NCBI GenBank assembly: GCA_965204165.1
Contig: OZ241969.1
Span: 4,092,001-4,156,000 of the forward strand
Length of the DNA stretch: 64,000 bases
Direction: 5' to 3'
Source of the DNA: VYFG01 sp965204165
GTDB taxonomy: Bacteria > Pseudomonadota > Gammaproteobacteria > Arenicellales > Poriferihabitantaceae
Both the position numbers and the translations under genes were made by a program. Of this stretch, positions 1-8,543 are shown in pieces. Position 1 is the first letter of the stretch; each line of letters starts with the position of its first letter. A model generated the notes under the pieces. That model was not told the DNA's origin, made no database searches, and saw only the letters and a list, made by a program, of their open reading frames with translations.

Positions 1-457
1 TCTCTGAAATGCCGGCTTCATCGTTGGATATGGCCACCACGGCACAGCCGTATTTCCTGACCAGGGGCAGGACGGCCTCTAGCCGATCGTCTTCGCCGGT
101 CACCGAATTGAGCAGGGGCTTGCCCTGGTATACCTCGAGCCCGGCTTCCAGGGCGGCGACGATGGAAGAATCGATGGACAGGGGTACCGCGGTAATGGAC
201 TGCACCAGCTGGATCGCTTCCGCAAGAATTCTCGGTTCATCCGCCAGGGGAATGCCGGCGTTCACATCCAGCACGGAGGCCCCTGCGGCCACCTGGGAGA
301 GGGCATCCGTCTCCACCCTGCTGTAGTCCCCGTTCTTCATTTCCTCGGCCAGGATCTTGCGGCCCGTGGGATTGATCCTCTCACCGATGATCACGAAGGG
401 CCGGTCAAAGCCGATCTTGACCTCGCTGGTGGCTGAACTGATAACGGTCTCTGTCAT
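1..457 (-). CDS. Methyltetrahydrofolate:corrinoid methyltransferase-like protein (partial)
   Basis: Pterin-binding (dihydropteroate-synthase-like) TIM-barrel protein; the start codon is inside the window (ATG at 457-455) and the C-terminal part runs off the left edge. The N-terminal translation contains the family hallmarks FVIIGERINPTGRK (near residues 20-33) and SVLDVNAGIP (about 58-67), as in AcsE/MtrH/MetH folate-binding domains. It should move a methyl group between a corrinoid protein and tetrahydrofolate in the cytoplasm. It is the last visible gene of an operon with the corrinoid protein at 1503-2204, a DUF1638 protein and a small protein, which supports the assignment. The methyl donor (betaine, methylamine or another) cannot be told from this window. 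Confidence 0.8.
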   Translation of the reverse strand, partial: MTETVISSATSEVKIGFDRPFVIIGERINPTGRKILAEEMKNGDYSRVETDALSQVAAGASVLDVNAGIPLADEPRILAEAIQLVQSITAVPLSIDSSIVAALEAGLEVYQGKPLLNSVTGEDDRLEAVLPLVRKYGCAVVAISNDEAGISE

Positions 458-501
458 GGATAACTGTATGGTTGCATTTGTTCGGCCCGGGTCGGCTCCA
501 G

Positions 502-804
502 TCAGGCGGCCGGCTCCCTGCCCTCGTTTCGGATCAGCGCCAGGAGGCGGTCCCTGTCGTATTCCGCTTCCAGGTGTTGAGCCGCTTCCCGGGCAATGGT
601 CTCGAGATCATCGCCGCAGGGTTCGCTGACGCGCCTCCACTGCTCCAGGTAGGCGTCCGTGCCCACCATGCCCGCCCGCATGGCGGCATGGTCGATCGCC
701 TCGGAAAAGCGACCGCTCAGTTCCACCTTGGCGCTCGTTCGCCGTTCCCTCGCCATCACTTGGGCGGGAATATCGCGCCAGTACACCGTAATCAGATTTG
801 CCAT
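502..804 (-). CDS. Small 'virulence factor' family protein (100 aa)
   Basis: A 100-residue soluble protein that opens with a beta-strand-like stretch (ITVYWRDIP) and is otherwise acidic and helical. It resembles the short 'virulence factor' domain family that travels with corrinoid/methyltransferase genes; despite the name no virulence role is established. It lies between the DUF1638 gene (66 bp upstream) and the folate:corrinoid methyltransferase (45 bp downstream), all on the minus strand. An accessory role in methyl transfer is inferred only from this context. Confidence 0.6.
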   Translation of the reverse strand: MANLITVYWRDIPAQVMARERRTSAKVELSGRFSEAIDHAAMRAGMVGTDAYLEQWRRVSEPCGDDLETIAREAAQHLEAEYDRDRLLALIRNEGREPAA

Positions 805-869
805 CGAACAGCTCCTGCAACAAGGCAGCCAGAAATGTTACCCGGGTCGGTCGGCAATGGATCCGGGAA

Positions 870-1475
870 TCAGGCGGACTGTCCCGCCATTGCAACCCGC
901 ACCCGCAGCGCACTGCCAAGCCCACTGTCTCCGGTCATGACCCTTTCAAAGGCCAGGCCGAGATATTCCGCAGCGTCCCGGGCACGTTTCTCGATATCGG
1001 GATCATCCAGCTGGGCCAGGAGCACCAGCTTGCGGTAATTGCCGAAATAGACGTCCTTCAGCTCCGGGTGCCTGTCCAGCCCCAATCCCCTGACCATCAC
1101 GCGCTCGAAGTGGCGCGCCAGGAAATCCGTCAGGTAGAACGTCCCCAGTTCCGCTTCCTGCAGTTCACCGAAGACCCGGCTGCCGGCGAACATCTCGTAG
1201 CAGTGGGCGCCCGGCAAACGTTCGATATCCTCTTCCGCAAGCATCCGGTCCAGTTCGCCCCCGGTTCCGCAGTCGGAATAGGCCACGAAAATTTCCCGGT
1301 ACTGCGCCCGCGCCTCGCGGATCTTCTCCCTTACCGCCTGCGTGATCCGTTCCGGGCGATTGTGCAGTTCGGCGGGCAGGCACTGGAAATCCATGTGCTC
1401 CCAACCGCTTGCGTCCCGGATCCTGACCAGATCATGCGCAAGTGCGCCGCAGGCAATGACGAGAACCCTCTCCAC
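870..1475 (-). CDS. DUF1638 family protein
   Basis: A 201-aa cytosolic protein matching the DUF1638 pattern: N-terminal VLVIACGALAHDL, central FVAYSDCGTGGELD and HCYEMFAG, with conserved Cys and His residues (C9, the SDCG cysteine, the HC pair) that could bind a metal or cofactor. DUF1638 genes recur beside MttB/MtbC-type corrinoid methyltransferase genes in bacteria and archaea. It starts 28 bp after the corrinoid protein's stop, so the two are probably co-transcribed. The biochemical role is not known. Confidence 0.75.
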   Translation of the reverse strand: MERVLVIACGALAHDLVRIRDASGWEHMDFQCLPAELHNRPERITQAVREKIREARAQYREIFVAYSDCGTGGELDRMLAEEDIERLPGAHCYEMFAGSRVFGELQEAELGTFYLTDFLARHFERVMVRGLGLDRHPELKDVYFGNYRKLVLLAQLDDPDIEKRARDAAEYLGLAFERVMTGDSGLGSALRVRVAMAGQSA

Positions 1476-1502
1476 GCGCCATCAGTCTCCTGCGGCCGTC
1501 AA

Positions 1503-2204
1503 TCAGGCCGCGGCACGGCGCTGGGCCACCAGCGCCTGTGCGGTTTCAACCGCCACGGCGGCATCCCGGCAATACGCATCCGCACCCACGGCCTTGCCGA
1601 ATTCCTCGTTCAGGGGCGCGCCGCCGACCAGCACGATGTAGTCGTCCCGAATCCCCTTTTCGACCAGCGTGTCAATCACCACCTTCATGTAGGGCATGGT
1701 GGTGGTCAGCAGTGCGGACATGCCGAGAATATCCGGTTGATGCTTCTCGATCGCTTCCAGGTAGTTCTCCACCGGGTTGTCTATGCCGAGATCAATGACC
1801 TCGAAGCCCGCCCCTTCCATCATCATGGCCACCAGGTTCTTGCCGATGTCGTGGATATCGCCTTTCACGGTGCCGACCACCATCTTGCCGATCGGCTTGG
1901 CGCCGGTCTCCGCGAGCAACGGCCGCAGCACCTCCATCCCTCCTTTCATGGCGTTGGCCGACATCAGCACTTCCGGCACGAACAGGATTCCGTCCCGGAA
2001 ATCAATGCCGACGATACGCATGCCCTCCACCAGTGCCTCGTCCAGGACCCGGGTGGCCGCCCAGCCGCGTTCCAGCAGGATGTTCGTGCCTTCGATGATC
2101 TCCTCCCGAAGACCGTCGTAGAGGTCGTCATGCATCTGCTCTACCAGTTCGTCATCCGGAAGGCTGGCAAGATCGATATCGTCTTCGTAGGTTTCTTCTG
2201 ACAT
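1503..2204 (-). CDS. Methyltransferase cognate corrinoid protein (MtbC/MttC-like)
   Basis: B12-binding protein of 233 aa that carries the methyl group between a substrate-specific methyltransferase and the folate methyltransferase at 1-457. An N-terminal helical cap (about residues 20-100) precedes a Rossmann-like cobalamin-binding domain with the diagnostic DxHxxG motif (KGDIHDIGKNLV), whose His is the lower axial cobalt ligand, then GMSALLTTTMP and VGGAPL. The start was placed at the ATG at 2204-2202 because the acidic N-terminus (MSEETYEDD) is normal for this family; an upstream in-frame start would add 27 residues of unlike composition. It is the first gene of the leftward operon. Confidence 0.85.
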   Translation of the reverse strand: MSEETYEDDIDLASLPDDELVEQMHDDLYDGLREEIIEGTNILLERGWAATRVLDEALVEGMRIVGIDFRDGILFVPEVLMSANAMKGGMEVLRPLLAETGAKPIGKMVVGTVKGDIHDIGKNLVAMMMEGAGFEVIDLGIDNPVENYLEAIEKHQPDILGMSALLTTTMPYMKVVIDTLVEKGIRDDYIVLVGGAPLNEEFGKAVGADAYCRDAAVAVETAQALVAQRRAAA

Positions 2205-2537
2205 TGGCGGGGTGGATGTGTGTTGATCAGTACAACGGTACACCGGGCAGGCCGGCAAGCCGCAGCAGTCGCCTATTCTATGCAATCCCGCATCGCGAAA
2301 AACGGCCTGCGTGCGACAGATTCTGGATCAATGAGTGCGTCCATGAACAAGTTCCTCCTGCGGTCGGTTTTCATTAACATGCCTGACGATACGCCGTTTT
2401 TCAACCCGTCACAGCACATCGGCCCGGCCGGCAGCGACCGGGAATCGCGGTGCACGGTATCCGGCCGGCGCCCCTTTCGCTGGACCCCGGTCTGCACGGG
2501 GGATACAATCCGCGCCCGCCAAACCCGCCCTGAAACC

Positions 2538-3107
2538 TTGGAACGAACCAGCAACACCCTTGCCATCAGACTGGCGCTGTTTCACGTCGCCATCATCGCG
2601 ATTGCCAATTACACGGTCCAGTTCACCGGCACCTTTCTCGGCTACCATTTCACCTGGGCGATGTTCGTGTTCCCCTTGGTCATCCTGGCCACGGACTTGA
2701 CGGTCAGGCTGTCAAACCAGCGCCTGGCCCGCCGAATTGTCGGATATGCCTACGTTCCCGCCATCCTCATCAGCGCCTGGCTGGCCGACTGGCGTATCGG
2801 GCTTGCAAGCGGCACCGCGTACCTGGTCGGGCAACTGGTGGACATCACGGTGTTCCAGAAAGTCCGGGAGCGCTCCAGAGCCTGGTGGGTAGCACCGGCC
2901 ATTTCGACGTTCTTTGCCAATATCATCGACACCTACGTGTTCTACTCCGCCGCATTCGTCCAGTCCCGGGACCCGTTCATGTCGACGAACTGGCCCGAGG
3001 TGGCCACCGTGGACTTGGTCTTCAAGATCGTGGTATCCATCCTCTTCTTCCTGCCCGCCTATGGCGTGGTCCTGTCCATGCTGCAGCGCCGGCTCACCCT
3101 GCACTGA
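2538..3107 (+). CDS. yhhQ: Queuosine precursor transporter (YhhQ/VUT family)
   Basis: Inner-membrane protein that imports deazaguanine queuosine precursors. The translation follows E. coli YhhQ closely: VAIIAIANYTVQF, FTWAMFVFPLVILATDLTVR, GQLVDITVF, WWVAPAISTFFANIIDTYVFY and a final VSILFFLPAYGVVLSML, about six membrane segments. The family is about 220 aa; I chose the TTG at 2538, giving 189 residues beginning just before the first membrane segment. The frame is open upstream to 2220, but that extension is Arg/Ser-rich and unlike the family. It stands alone and divergent from the corrinoid operon. Confidence 0.8.
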   Translation: MERTSNTLAIRLALFHVAIIAIANYTVQFTGTFLGYHFTWAMFVFPLVILATDLTVRLSNQRLARRIVGYAYVPAILISAWLADWRIGLASGTAYLVGQLVDITVFQKVRERSRAWWVAPAISTFFANIIDTYVFYSAAFVQSRDPFMSTNWPEVATVDLVFKIVVSILFFLPAYGVVLSMLQRRLTLH

Positions 3108-3207
3108 GTCCTCCCGGCCGTGCACCGGGGCGGTCATGCCGAACGCACGGGAAGGGCGACTGGTGTGCGGTACCGGTCAGGGCGCCGCCGCCCGGAAAGC
3201 GCCCGGG

Positions 3208-3999
3208 TCAGGGATCCGGCAATTCCTCTTCCTCCGCCAGTTCCGCCTCCTCCCTGGCTGCCTTTTCCGCATCCTTCTTCGCGATGTATCGCGAGGTGAA
3301 CAGGCCGAGTTCAAACAACAGCCATACGGGCACCGCGAGTAGCGTCTGGGAGAAGATGTCCGGCGGGGTCATCAGCATCCCCACCACGAACGCAATGATG
3401 ATGATGTAGGGACGCTTCGTCTCCAGGTCTTCCGGTGTCGTGATGCCCAGTTTGACGAAAATGATGGTCGCCACAGGCACCTCGAACGCCACCCCGAATG
3501 CGAAGAACAGCTTGACCACGAAACTGAAGTAGGCATTGATGTCCGTCATCACCTGGACCCCCTCCGGCGCACTGCCGGCGAAGAAGGCGAAAATGATGGG
3601 GAACACCACGAAGTAGGCGAACACGATTCCGAGGTAGAACAGCAGGCTGCTGGAGACGATGATCGGCAGCACCATCCGCTTCTCGTGCTGGTACAGCCCG
3701 GGGGCGACGAAGGCCCACATCTGGTACAGCACATAGGGCACCGCGATGGCGAATGCGCAGGCAAACGCGAACTTGAACGGCACAAAGAACGGCCCGTGCG
3801 GCTCCGTGGAGATCATGCTGTTGCCTTCCGGCAGCGCCGACATGAGCGGCTTCGCCAGGATCTCGTAGAGATCGTTGGCGAAGGGCACCAGGCAGACAAA
3901 GATGACCACCACCGCCAGGATGGCGCGCAGCAGGCGGTCCCTGAGCTCCAGCAGGTGGGAGATCAGGGTGCCTTCACCCGTTGGAGTGTCCCTGCGCAC
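3208..3999 (-). CDS. tatC: Sec-independent translocase subunit TatC
   Basis: Polytopic core of the twin-arginine translocase that recognises RR signal peptides. 263 aa with the TatC signature: N-terminal LISHLLELRDRLLRA, PFKFAFACAFAIAVPYVLYQMWAFVAPGLYQHEK, and MLMTPPDIFSQTLLAVPVWLLFELGLF near the C-terminus; six membrane segments. The tail after the last segment is strongly charged (Lys/Glu). It follows tatB by 9 bp at the end of a his-tat operon, the usual arrangement in many gammaproteobacteria. Confidence 0.97.
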   Translation of the reverse strand: MRRDTPTGEGTLISHLLELRDRLLRAILAVVVIFVCLVPFANDLYEILAKPLMSALPEGNSMISTEPHGPFFVPFKFAFACAFAIAVPYVLYQMWAFVAPGLYQHEKRMVLPIIVSSSLLFYLGIVFAYFVVFPIIFAFFAGSAPEGVQVMTDINAYFSFVVKLFFAFGVAFEVPVATIIFVKLGITTPEDLETKRPYIIIIAFVVGMLMTPPDIFSQTLLAVPVWLLFELGLFTSRYIAKKDAEKAAREEAELAEEEELPDP

Positions 4000-4008
4000 C
4001 GGAGTGGC

Positions 4009-4515
4009 CTACTCCACCGGGGTTTTCGCCTCCGGGGACTTCTCCCCGGCAGCGGTTTCTCCGGCCGCGGCCGGCTCACTTCCGGCGTCCGTTCCGTCCG
4101 CCTTGTCCGGCCCGGCACCGGAACCGTCATCGGCGCCATCGATTTCACTTTCCATCTGCTTGGCGATCTCGTCGATCTCGTCGATGTCGGACTGGATCTC
4201 TTCTTTCAGCGGTGCGGCCTCCTCCACGACATCCTTGACGGAGGACCGGAGTTCTTCGGCGTCGCTGGCTTTCTTGATGGTGTCGGCCGCCTTGTTCACC
4301 TCCTTGTGGGCAGTGTCGAGGCCTTCCTTGAGCCCCGAAAGCTCGCTGGCCTTGAGTTCGCGGTCGATGTCGCGCTTCACGTCGGTGACCATGCGGCGGG
4401 CCTTGCCGATCCACAGGCCTGCCGTCCGCGCAAGCCCTGGCAGGCGCTCCGGTCCGACGATGATCAGTGCCACGACGCCGATAATCGTCAGTTCCCAGAA
4501 GCCAACATCAAACAT
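4009..4515 (-). CDS. tatB: Sec-independent translocase subunit TatB
   Basis: Single-span Tat receptor subunit, 168 aa. It begins MFDVGFWELTIIGVVALIIVGPERLP, the TatB N-terminal membrane helix with Glu8 and the GPERLP hinge, followed by an amphipathic helix and a long acidic helical region rich in Asp, Glu and Ala. The low-complexity Ala/Gly/Asp/Glu C-terminus is typical of high-GC TatB proteins and likely disordered. It sits between tatA (29 bp upstream) and tatC (9 bp downstream). Confidence 0.95.
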   Translation of the reverse strand: MFDVGFWELTIIGVVALIIVGPERLPGLARTAGLWIGKARRMVTDVKRDIDRELKASELSGLKEGLDTAHKEVNKAADTIKKASDAEELRSSVKDVVEEAAPLKEEIQSDIDEIDEIAKQMESEIDGADDGSGAGPDKADGTDAGSEPAAAGETAAGEKSPEAKTPVE

Positions 4516-4544
4516 GTCCGTCAGGCGTCAGCCCAATGCTCTTT

Positions 4545-4799
4545 TCAGGATTTCTCCCCGTCCGTCTTGTCCTCCGCGGTGTCGGCGACTTTCTCGGCGA
4601 CCCCGTCTTGCGCTTCATCCAACTGCTCCTGGTCTTCCGGCTTTTCCTGGGAGTCGTCCTCCTTCATCGCCTTCTTGAAGCCCTTGATTGCGCCGCCGAG
4701 GTCACCGCCGAGGCCGCGCAGTTTCTTGGTGCCGAAGATCAGCAGCACGATGACCAGGATGATCAGTAACTGGAATGGACTAATTCCGCCAAAACCCAT
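4545..4799 (-). CDS. tatA: Sec-independent translocase subunit TatA
   Basis: Pore-forming Tat subunit of 84 aa. The N-terminus MGFGGISPFQLLIILVIVLLIFGTKKLRGLGGDLG shows the short membrane helix, the FGTKKL hinge and the amphipathic helix diagnostic of TatA; the remainder is a charged tail. It starts 108 bp after the hisE stop, so it either reads through from the his genes or has its own promoter in that gap; no strong promoter stands out. Confidence 0.95.
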   Translation of the reverse strand: MGFGGISPFQLLIILVIVLLIFGTKKLRGLGGDLGGAIKGFKKAMKEDDSQEKPEDQEQLDEAQDGVAEKVADTAEDKTDGEKS

Positions 4800-4906
4800 G
4801 TTCTTTCTCCAATAGCGTTGAGAGTGAAGTTGTCCGCGGACAGGGACTGCCGCCCCACCGCCGCCGCCGGGCCGAGGCGCCGGAGGATTGATCGAAACCG
4901 TACATT

Positions 4907-5260
4907 CTAGCTGGAATCTGGCTGAGTGCGAGAATTTTTTTCCGCCAGCCCGGACCGGCCCGAACGGGATTCCAGCACCGCCCGCACCTCCGCCAGCCCG
5001 AGATCGTACCGCGCCAGCACGACCATGAGGTGGAACAGGAGGTCGGCCGACTCCTCGGCAATTTCCTCCCGGTTGCCCGATTTTGCGGCCAGCATGACCT
5101 CCGTCGCCTCTTCGCCGATCTTCTTCAGGAGCCGGTCCTCGTCCCCGTCCAGCAGGCTGGCCACGTAGGATTCCTCCGGATCAAGGCCCCTGCGGCGGGC
5201 GATCACGGACTCCAGCTGCGCCAGGACCGATCCGGCAGTGGCGCCATGGTCAGGGTTTGC
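4907..5260 (-). CDS. hisE: Phosphoribosyl-ATP pyrophosphatase HisE
   Basis: Second step of histidine synthesis: hydrolysis of PR-ATP to PR-AMP. 117 aa from the ATG at 5260 (an in-frame ATG six codons upstream at 5278 is possible). The MazG-like helical core is clear: YVASLLDGDEDRLLKKIGEEATEVMLAA with the metal-binding EExxE-type acids, then EESADLLFHLMVVLARYDL. Its start overlaps the end of hisI, so the two activities that are fused in E. coli HisIE are separate, translationally coupled proteins here. Confidence 0.93.
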   Translation of the reverse strand, partial: ANPDHGATAGSVLAQLESVIARRRGLDPEESYVASLLDGDEDRLLKKIGEEATEVMLAAKSGNREEIAEESADLLFHLMVVLARYDLGLAEVRAVLESRSGRSGLAEKNSRTQPDSS

Positions 5261-5645
5261 CATAGATCTCTCCGGCATCCTTCAGCACCGGGTCCACCGC
5301 CACCCATTGCCCCTCCTCCTGTCTGAGATAGAAACAGCTGTGCCGCCCGGTATGACAGGCGATGCCTCCCACCTGTTCCACCTGCATCAGGACCGTGTCG
5401 GCATCACAGTCGATGCGAATCTCCTTCAGCTTCTGCACGTGTCCGGACTCCTCCCCCTTGCGCCACAGCTTGCCCCGCGAGCGGGACCAGTAGACGGCAC
5501 GGCCCTCCTTGAGGGTGAGGGCCAGCGCCTCACGGTTCATCCAGGCCATCATCAGCACCCTGCCGGTATCGTGTTCCTGGGCGATGGCGGCCACCAGTCC
5601 ATCCCCGTTCCACCGGATGGCATCCAGTAATTGCGCGTCGTTCAT
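5250..5645 (-). CDS. hisI: Phosphoribosyl-AMP cyclohydrolase HisI
   Basis: Third step of histidine synthesis. 131 aa with the conserved MMAWMNREAL, VYWSRSRGKLWRKGEESGHVQ, IDCDADT and a GGIACHTGRHSCFY segment holding the zinc-binding cysteines (the C of DCDAD and two in the GIACH...SC stretch). The start is the ATG at 5645-5643, followed by MNDAQLLDAIRWN; the frame is open further upstream into non-family sequence. It overlaps hisE by about 11 nt and follows hisF by 61 bp. Confidence 0.95.
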   Translation of the reverse strand: MNDAQLLDAIRWNGDGLVAAIAQEHDTGRVLMMAWMNREALALTLKEGRAVYWSRSRGKLWRKGEESGHVQKLKEIRIDCDADTVLMQVEQVGGIACHTGRHSCFYLRQEEGQWVAVDPVLKDAGEIYGKP

Positions 5646-5706
5646 GTTCCTGCGGTTTGTGCTGTTCGTTCTGTCCGGAATACTATTTTGCGGTCCTTTG
5701 GCGGAA

Positions 5707-6483
5707 TCACAACCTGACCTCGATGCCACGGGCCGCCATATGCCGCTTGGCTTCCCCGACGGTGTGCTCCCCGAAATGAAATATGCTGGCTGCAAGCACG
5801 GCATCCGCGCCTCCCTGGATCACCCCTTCGGAGAGGTGATCGAGATTTCCCACACCGCCGGAAGCGATGACCGGAAGATTGACCGCCGAGGTCATTTCCC
5901 GGACCAGTTCGAGGTCGAATCCATTGCGGGTACCGTCACGATCCATACTGGTCACCAAGAGCTCCCCGGCGCCCAGATCCTCCATCCTGCGCGCCCAATC
6001 CACTGCATCGATACCGGTGGGGTTGCGCCCGCCGTGGGTGAATACCTCCCACGTCCGCCGGCCATCGCCCTCGTCCGGGGCACGTTTGGCGTCAATGGCC
6101 ACGACAATGCACTGGTTGCCGAAATGCCCGCTGGCGTCCCGGATGAAATCCGGGTTCTGTACCGCCGAGGTGTTGATGGATATCTTGTCGGCGCCGGCAT
6201 CCAGCAGGCGATGGATGTCATCCAGGCAACGGACCCCCCCGCCCACGGTCAGGGGAATGAACACTTCCCCGGCCACCGCCTCCACCACGTGGACAATCGT
6301 GTCCCGCCGGTCGGAACTGGCGGTGATGTCGAGGAATGTAATTTCATCCGCGCCCTGGCGGTCGTAACCGCGTGCAACTTCCACCGGATCTCCCGCGTCC
6401 CGGATGTCGACGAATTGTACGCCTTTCACCACCCGGCCCGCGTCCACGTCCAGGCAGGGAATAATGCGGCGGGCAAGACCCAT
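5707..6483 (-). CDS. hisF: Imidazole glycerol phosphate synthase cyclase subunit HisF
   Basis: Cyclase half of IGP synthase; uses ammonia supplied by HisH to form the imidazole ring. A full-length 258-aa beta/alpha barrel with IIPCLDVDAGRVVKGVQF at the N-terminus (catalytic Asp11), LTVGGGVR, ITSMDRDGT-like ELLVTSMDRDGTRNGFDLEL (catalytic Asp near 130) and VIASGGVG phosphate-binding loop. It lies 26 bp after hisA. Confidence 0.97.
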   Translation of the reverse strand: MGLARRIIPCLDVDAGRVVKGVQFVDIRDAGDPVEVARGYDRQGADEITFLDITASSDRRDTIVHVVEAVAGEVFIPLTVGGGVRCLDDIHRLLDAGADKISINTSAVQNPDFIRDASGHFGNQCIVVAIDAKRAPDEGDGRRTWEVFTHGGRNPTGIDAVDWARRMEDLGAGELLVTSMDRDGTRNGFDLELVREMTSAVNLPVIASGGVGNLDHLSEGVIQGGADAVLAASIFHFGEHTVGEAKRHMAARGIEVRL

Positions 6484-6509
6484 GAATCGTGATCGCTGCG
6501 CAGGCCGGC

Positions 6510-7265
6510 CTAGAGGCCGAACACGCTTTGTCCGGCGATTTCGTCGGCGGTCTTCTGGCCCTCGGCGAAATCCAGGGTGCCTTCATAGATGGCCCTCCCG
6601 GTGATCGCTCCGATGATGCCCGAGTCCGACACCCTGGCGAGTTTCCTGACGTTCTCGATATTGTGGATGCCTCCGGAGGCAATGACCGGAATGTTGATGG
6701 CTTCGGCCAGCTTGACCGTGGCTTCTATGTTGACGCCCTGCATCATGCCGTCCCGGGCGATATCGGTGTAAATGATGGCCTCGACGCCATCCTCCTCGAA
6801 ATGCCGGGCCATGTCGATGGCGTCATGCTTGGACAGCTTGGACCATCCGTCGGTCGCCACACGGCCCTCCTTCGCATCCAGGCCGATGATGATGTGGGTG
6901 GGGAATTCCGCGCACAGGTCGCTGATGAGGTGGGGTTCGTTGACCGCCTGGGTGCCGATGATGATGTAGCGGACACCGGCCTGGATGTAAACGTCCACGG
7001 TGGATTCGTTGCGGATACCCCCCCCAACCTGTATGGGCATATCCGGATATTCCTCGGCAATATCATGGATGACGTCGGCATTGACCGGCTCGCCCCGGAA
7101 CGCGCCGTCGAGGTCCACGATATGAAGCCTTCGGGCCCCTGCCTCCACCCAGCGCCTGGCCACTTCAACGGGCCGGTCCGAAAACACCGTGACATCCTGC
7201 ATGTCGCCCTGCCGCAGGCGTACGCATTTGCCGTCTTTGAGATCAATTGCAGGTATCAAGAGCAT
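6510..7265 (-). CDS. hisA: ProFAR isomerase HisA
   Basis: Amadori isomerase of histidine synthesis, 251 aa. A (beta/alpha)8 barrel paralogous to HisF: LLIPAIDLKDGKCVRLRQGD (catalytic Asp8), VGGGIRN, YTDIARDGMMQGVN (second catalytic Asp near 129) and VIASGGIHNIENV. Its start lies one base after the hisH stop, indicating translational coupling. Confidence 0.97.
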   Translation of the reverse strand: MLLIPAIDLKDGKCVRLRQGDMQDVTVFSDRPVEVARRWVEAGARRLHIVDLDGAFRGEPVNADVIHDIAEEYPDMPIQVGGGIRNESTVDVYIQAGVRYIIIGTQAVNEPHLISDLCAEFPTHIIIGLDAKEGRVATDGWSKLSKHDAIDMARHFEEDGVEAIIYTDIARDGMMQGVNIEATVKLAEAINIPVIASGGIHNIENVRKLARVSDSGIIGAITGRAIYEGTLDFAEGQKTADEIAGQSVFGL

Positions 7266-7266
7266 G

Positions 7267-7929
7267 TCAGTGAACCCCTTTCCAATGAATGAAGTTTTGC
7301 AACAGGCGCAAACCGTCCCTCTGGCTTTTTTCCGGGTGAAACTGCGTGGCGAAAAGGTTGTCGCGGGTTGCCGCGGCGGTGAACCGGTTGCCGTACGTGC
7401 AGGTGCCCGCCACCTCGTGCTCGTTGTTGGCTTCCACGTAGTAGCTGTGCACGAAATAGAACCGCCGCTGGTCGTCTATCCCCCGCCAGAGGGGATGGCC
7501 GGACGTCTGCTGCACCTGGTTCCATCCCATATGCGGAATTTTCCGGCGGCCGTCTCCCCGGTGCGCTGCCTCATCCGCCTGTCCGCGTGAAGCGGCGAAA
7601 TGACGCACCTCGCCGTCGAGCAGGCCGAGGCACGCCACCCCGCCGTTTTCCTCGCTGTATGCGTACAGGGCCTGCAGCCCGAGACAGATGCCGAGCACCG
7701 GGCCTTCGTCCAGGCGGACCCTGACTGCCGCTGCCAGTTCCGGCTGTTTCCCAAGCTGGCGCATCCAGGTGCCGATCGCGCCCTGTCCCGGCAGCACCAG
7801 ATGGCCGGCGTTGCGGATATCCGAAGGGTCCGAACTGATCCTGACGTCACCGGCACCCACATGCACGAGGGCCTTGTACACGGAATACAGGTTGCCGGTT
7901 CCCAGATTGACGATGACCACGGCGGGCAT
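7267..7929 (-). CDS. hisH: IGP synthase glutamine amidotransferase subunit HisH
   Basis: Class I glutaminase that feeds ammonia to HisF. 220 aa with the nucleophile elbow VLGICLGLQAL (Cys near residue 84), HMGWNQV, YFVHSYY and the C-terminal catalytic ATQFHPEKS His/Glu pair. It overlaps nothing but is nearly contiguous with hisA and 23 bp from hisB. The insert around residues 120-130 (ASRGQADEAAHRGDGRRK) is a little longer than usual. Confidence 0.96.
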   Translation of the reverse strand: MPAVVIVNLGTGNLYSVYKALVHVGAGDVRISSDPSDIRNAGHLVLPGQGAIGTWMRQLGKQPELAAAVRVRLDEGPVLGICLGLQALYAYSEENGGVACLGLLDGEVRHFAASRGQADEAAHRGDGRRKIPHMGWNQVQQTSGHPLWRGIDDQRRFYFVHSYYVEANNEHEVAGTCTYGNRFTAAATRDNLFATQFHPEKSQRDGLRLLQNFIHWKGVH

Positions 7930-7952
7930 TTGCCTGTTCCCTCGGGCCGGGG

Positions 7953-8543
7953 CTATAGCTGTCCCTTCGTGGATGGCACGCCGCGCATGCGCGGATCGAT
8001 CTCGGCGGCCATTCTGAGTGCCCGCCCGAACGCCTTGAACATGGTTTCGGCAATGTGGTGGGAATTGGCGCCACGGAGGTTGTCCACATGCAGGGTCGCA
8101 TGGGCATGGTTGCAGAATCCCTGGAAGAACTCGTGCACCAGGGTGGTGGCGAATCGGCCGACCATGGCATCGGGCCAGGAGACGTGCTGGACCAGCAACG
8201 GCCGACCGGAGAAATCGATGACCACCCTGCTCAGGGCTTCATCGAGGGGGACATAGGCATGGCCATAGCGGCGGATTCCCGCCTTGTCCCCCAGGGCCGC
8301 CGCAACCGCCTGGCCGATGGTGATGCCGATATCCTCCACCGTGTGGTGGTCGTCGATATGCAGGTCCCCCTCCGCGTCCACGGACAGGTCCACCACGCCG
8401 TGCCTTGCCACCTGGTCCAGCATGTGCTCGAGAAAGGGAACGCCTGTCTTGAAGCTGCCCTTTCCGGAACCGTCCAGGTTGAGCTTCACGGTAATGCGCG
8501 TTTCCGCAGTATTGCGGGATATTTCTGCGGTTCGTTCAGTCAT
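7953..8543 (-). CDS. hisB: Imidazoleglycerol-phosphate dehydratase HisB
   Basis: Monofunctional IGP dehydratase (196 aa), lacking the phosphatase domain fused to it in enterobacteria. It shows TGVPFLEHMLDQVARHG, the manganese-binding HIDDHHTVEDIGI, GHAYVPLDEALSR and VHEFFQGF...HATLHVDNLRGANSHHIAE. I chose the ATG at 8543 (MTERTAEISRNTAETRI); an ATG 14 codons upstream is less family-like. It is the first gene of the leftward his-tat operon. Confidence 0.96.
   Translation of the reverse strand: MTERTAEISRNTAETRITVKLNLDGSGKGSFKTGVPFLEHMLDQVARHGVVDLSVDAEGDLHIDDHHTVEDIGITIGQAVAAALGDKAGIRRYGHAYVPLDEALSRVVIDFSGRPLLVQHVSWPDAMVGRFATTLVHEFFQGFCNHAHATLHVDNLRGANSHHIAETMFKAFGRALRMAAEIDPRMRGVPSTKGQL

Noticed and set aside
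798..2201. 467-aa open frame on the plus strand
   Set aside because: Antisense to the corrinoid and DUF1638 genes; His/Gln-rich translation typical of high-GC shadow frames, no family motif.
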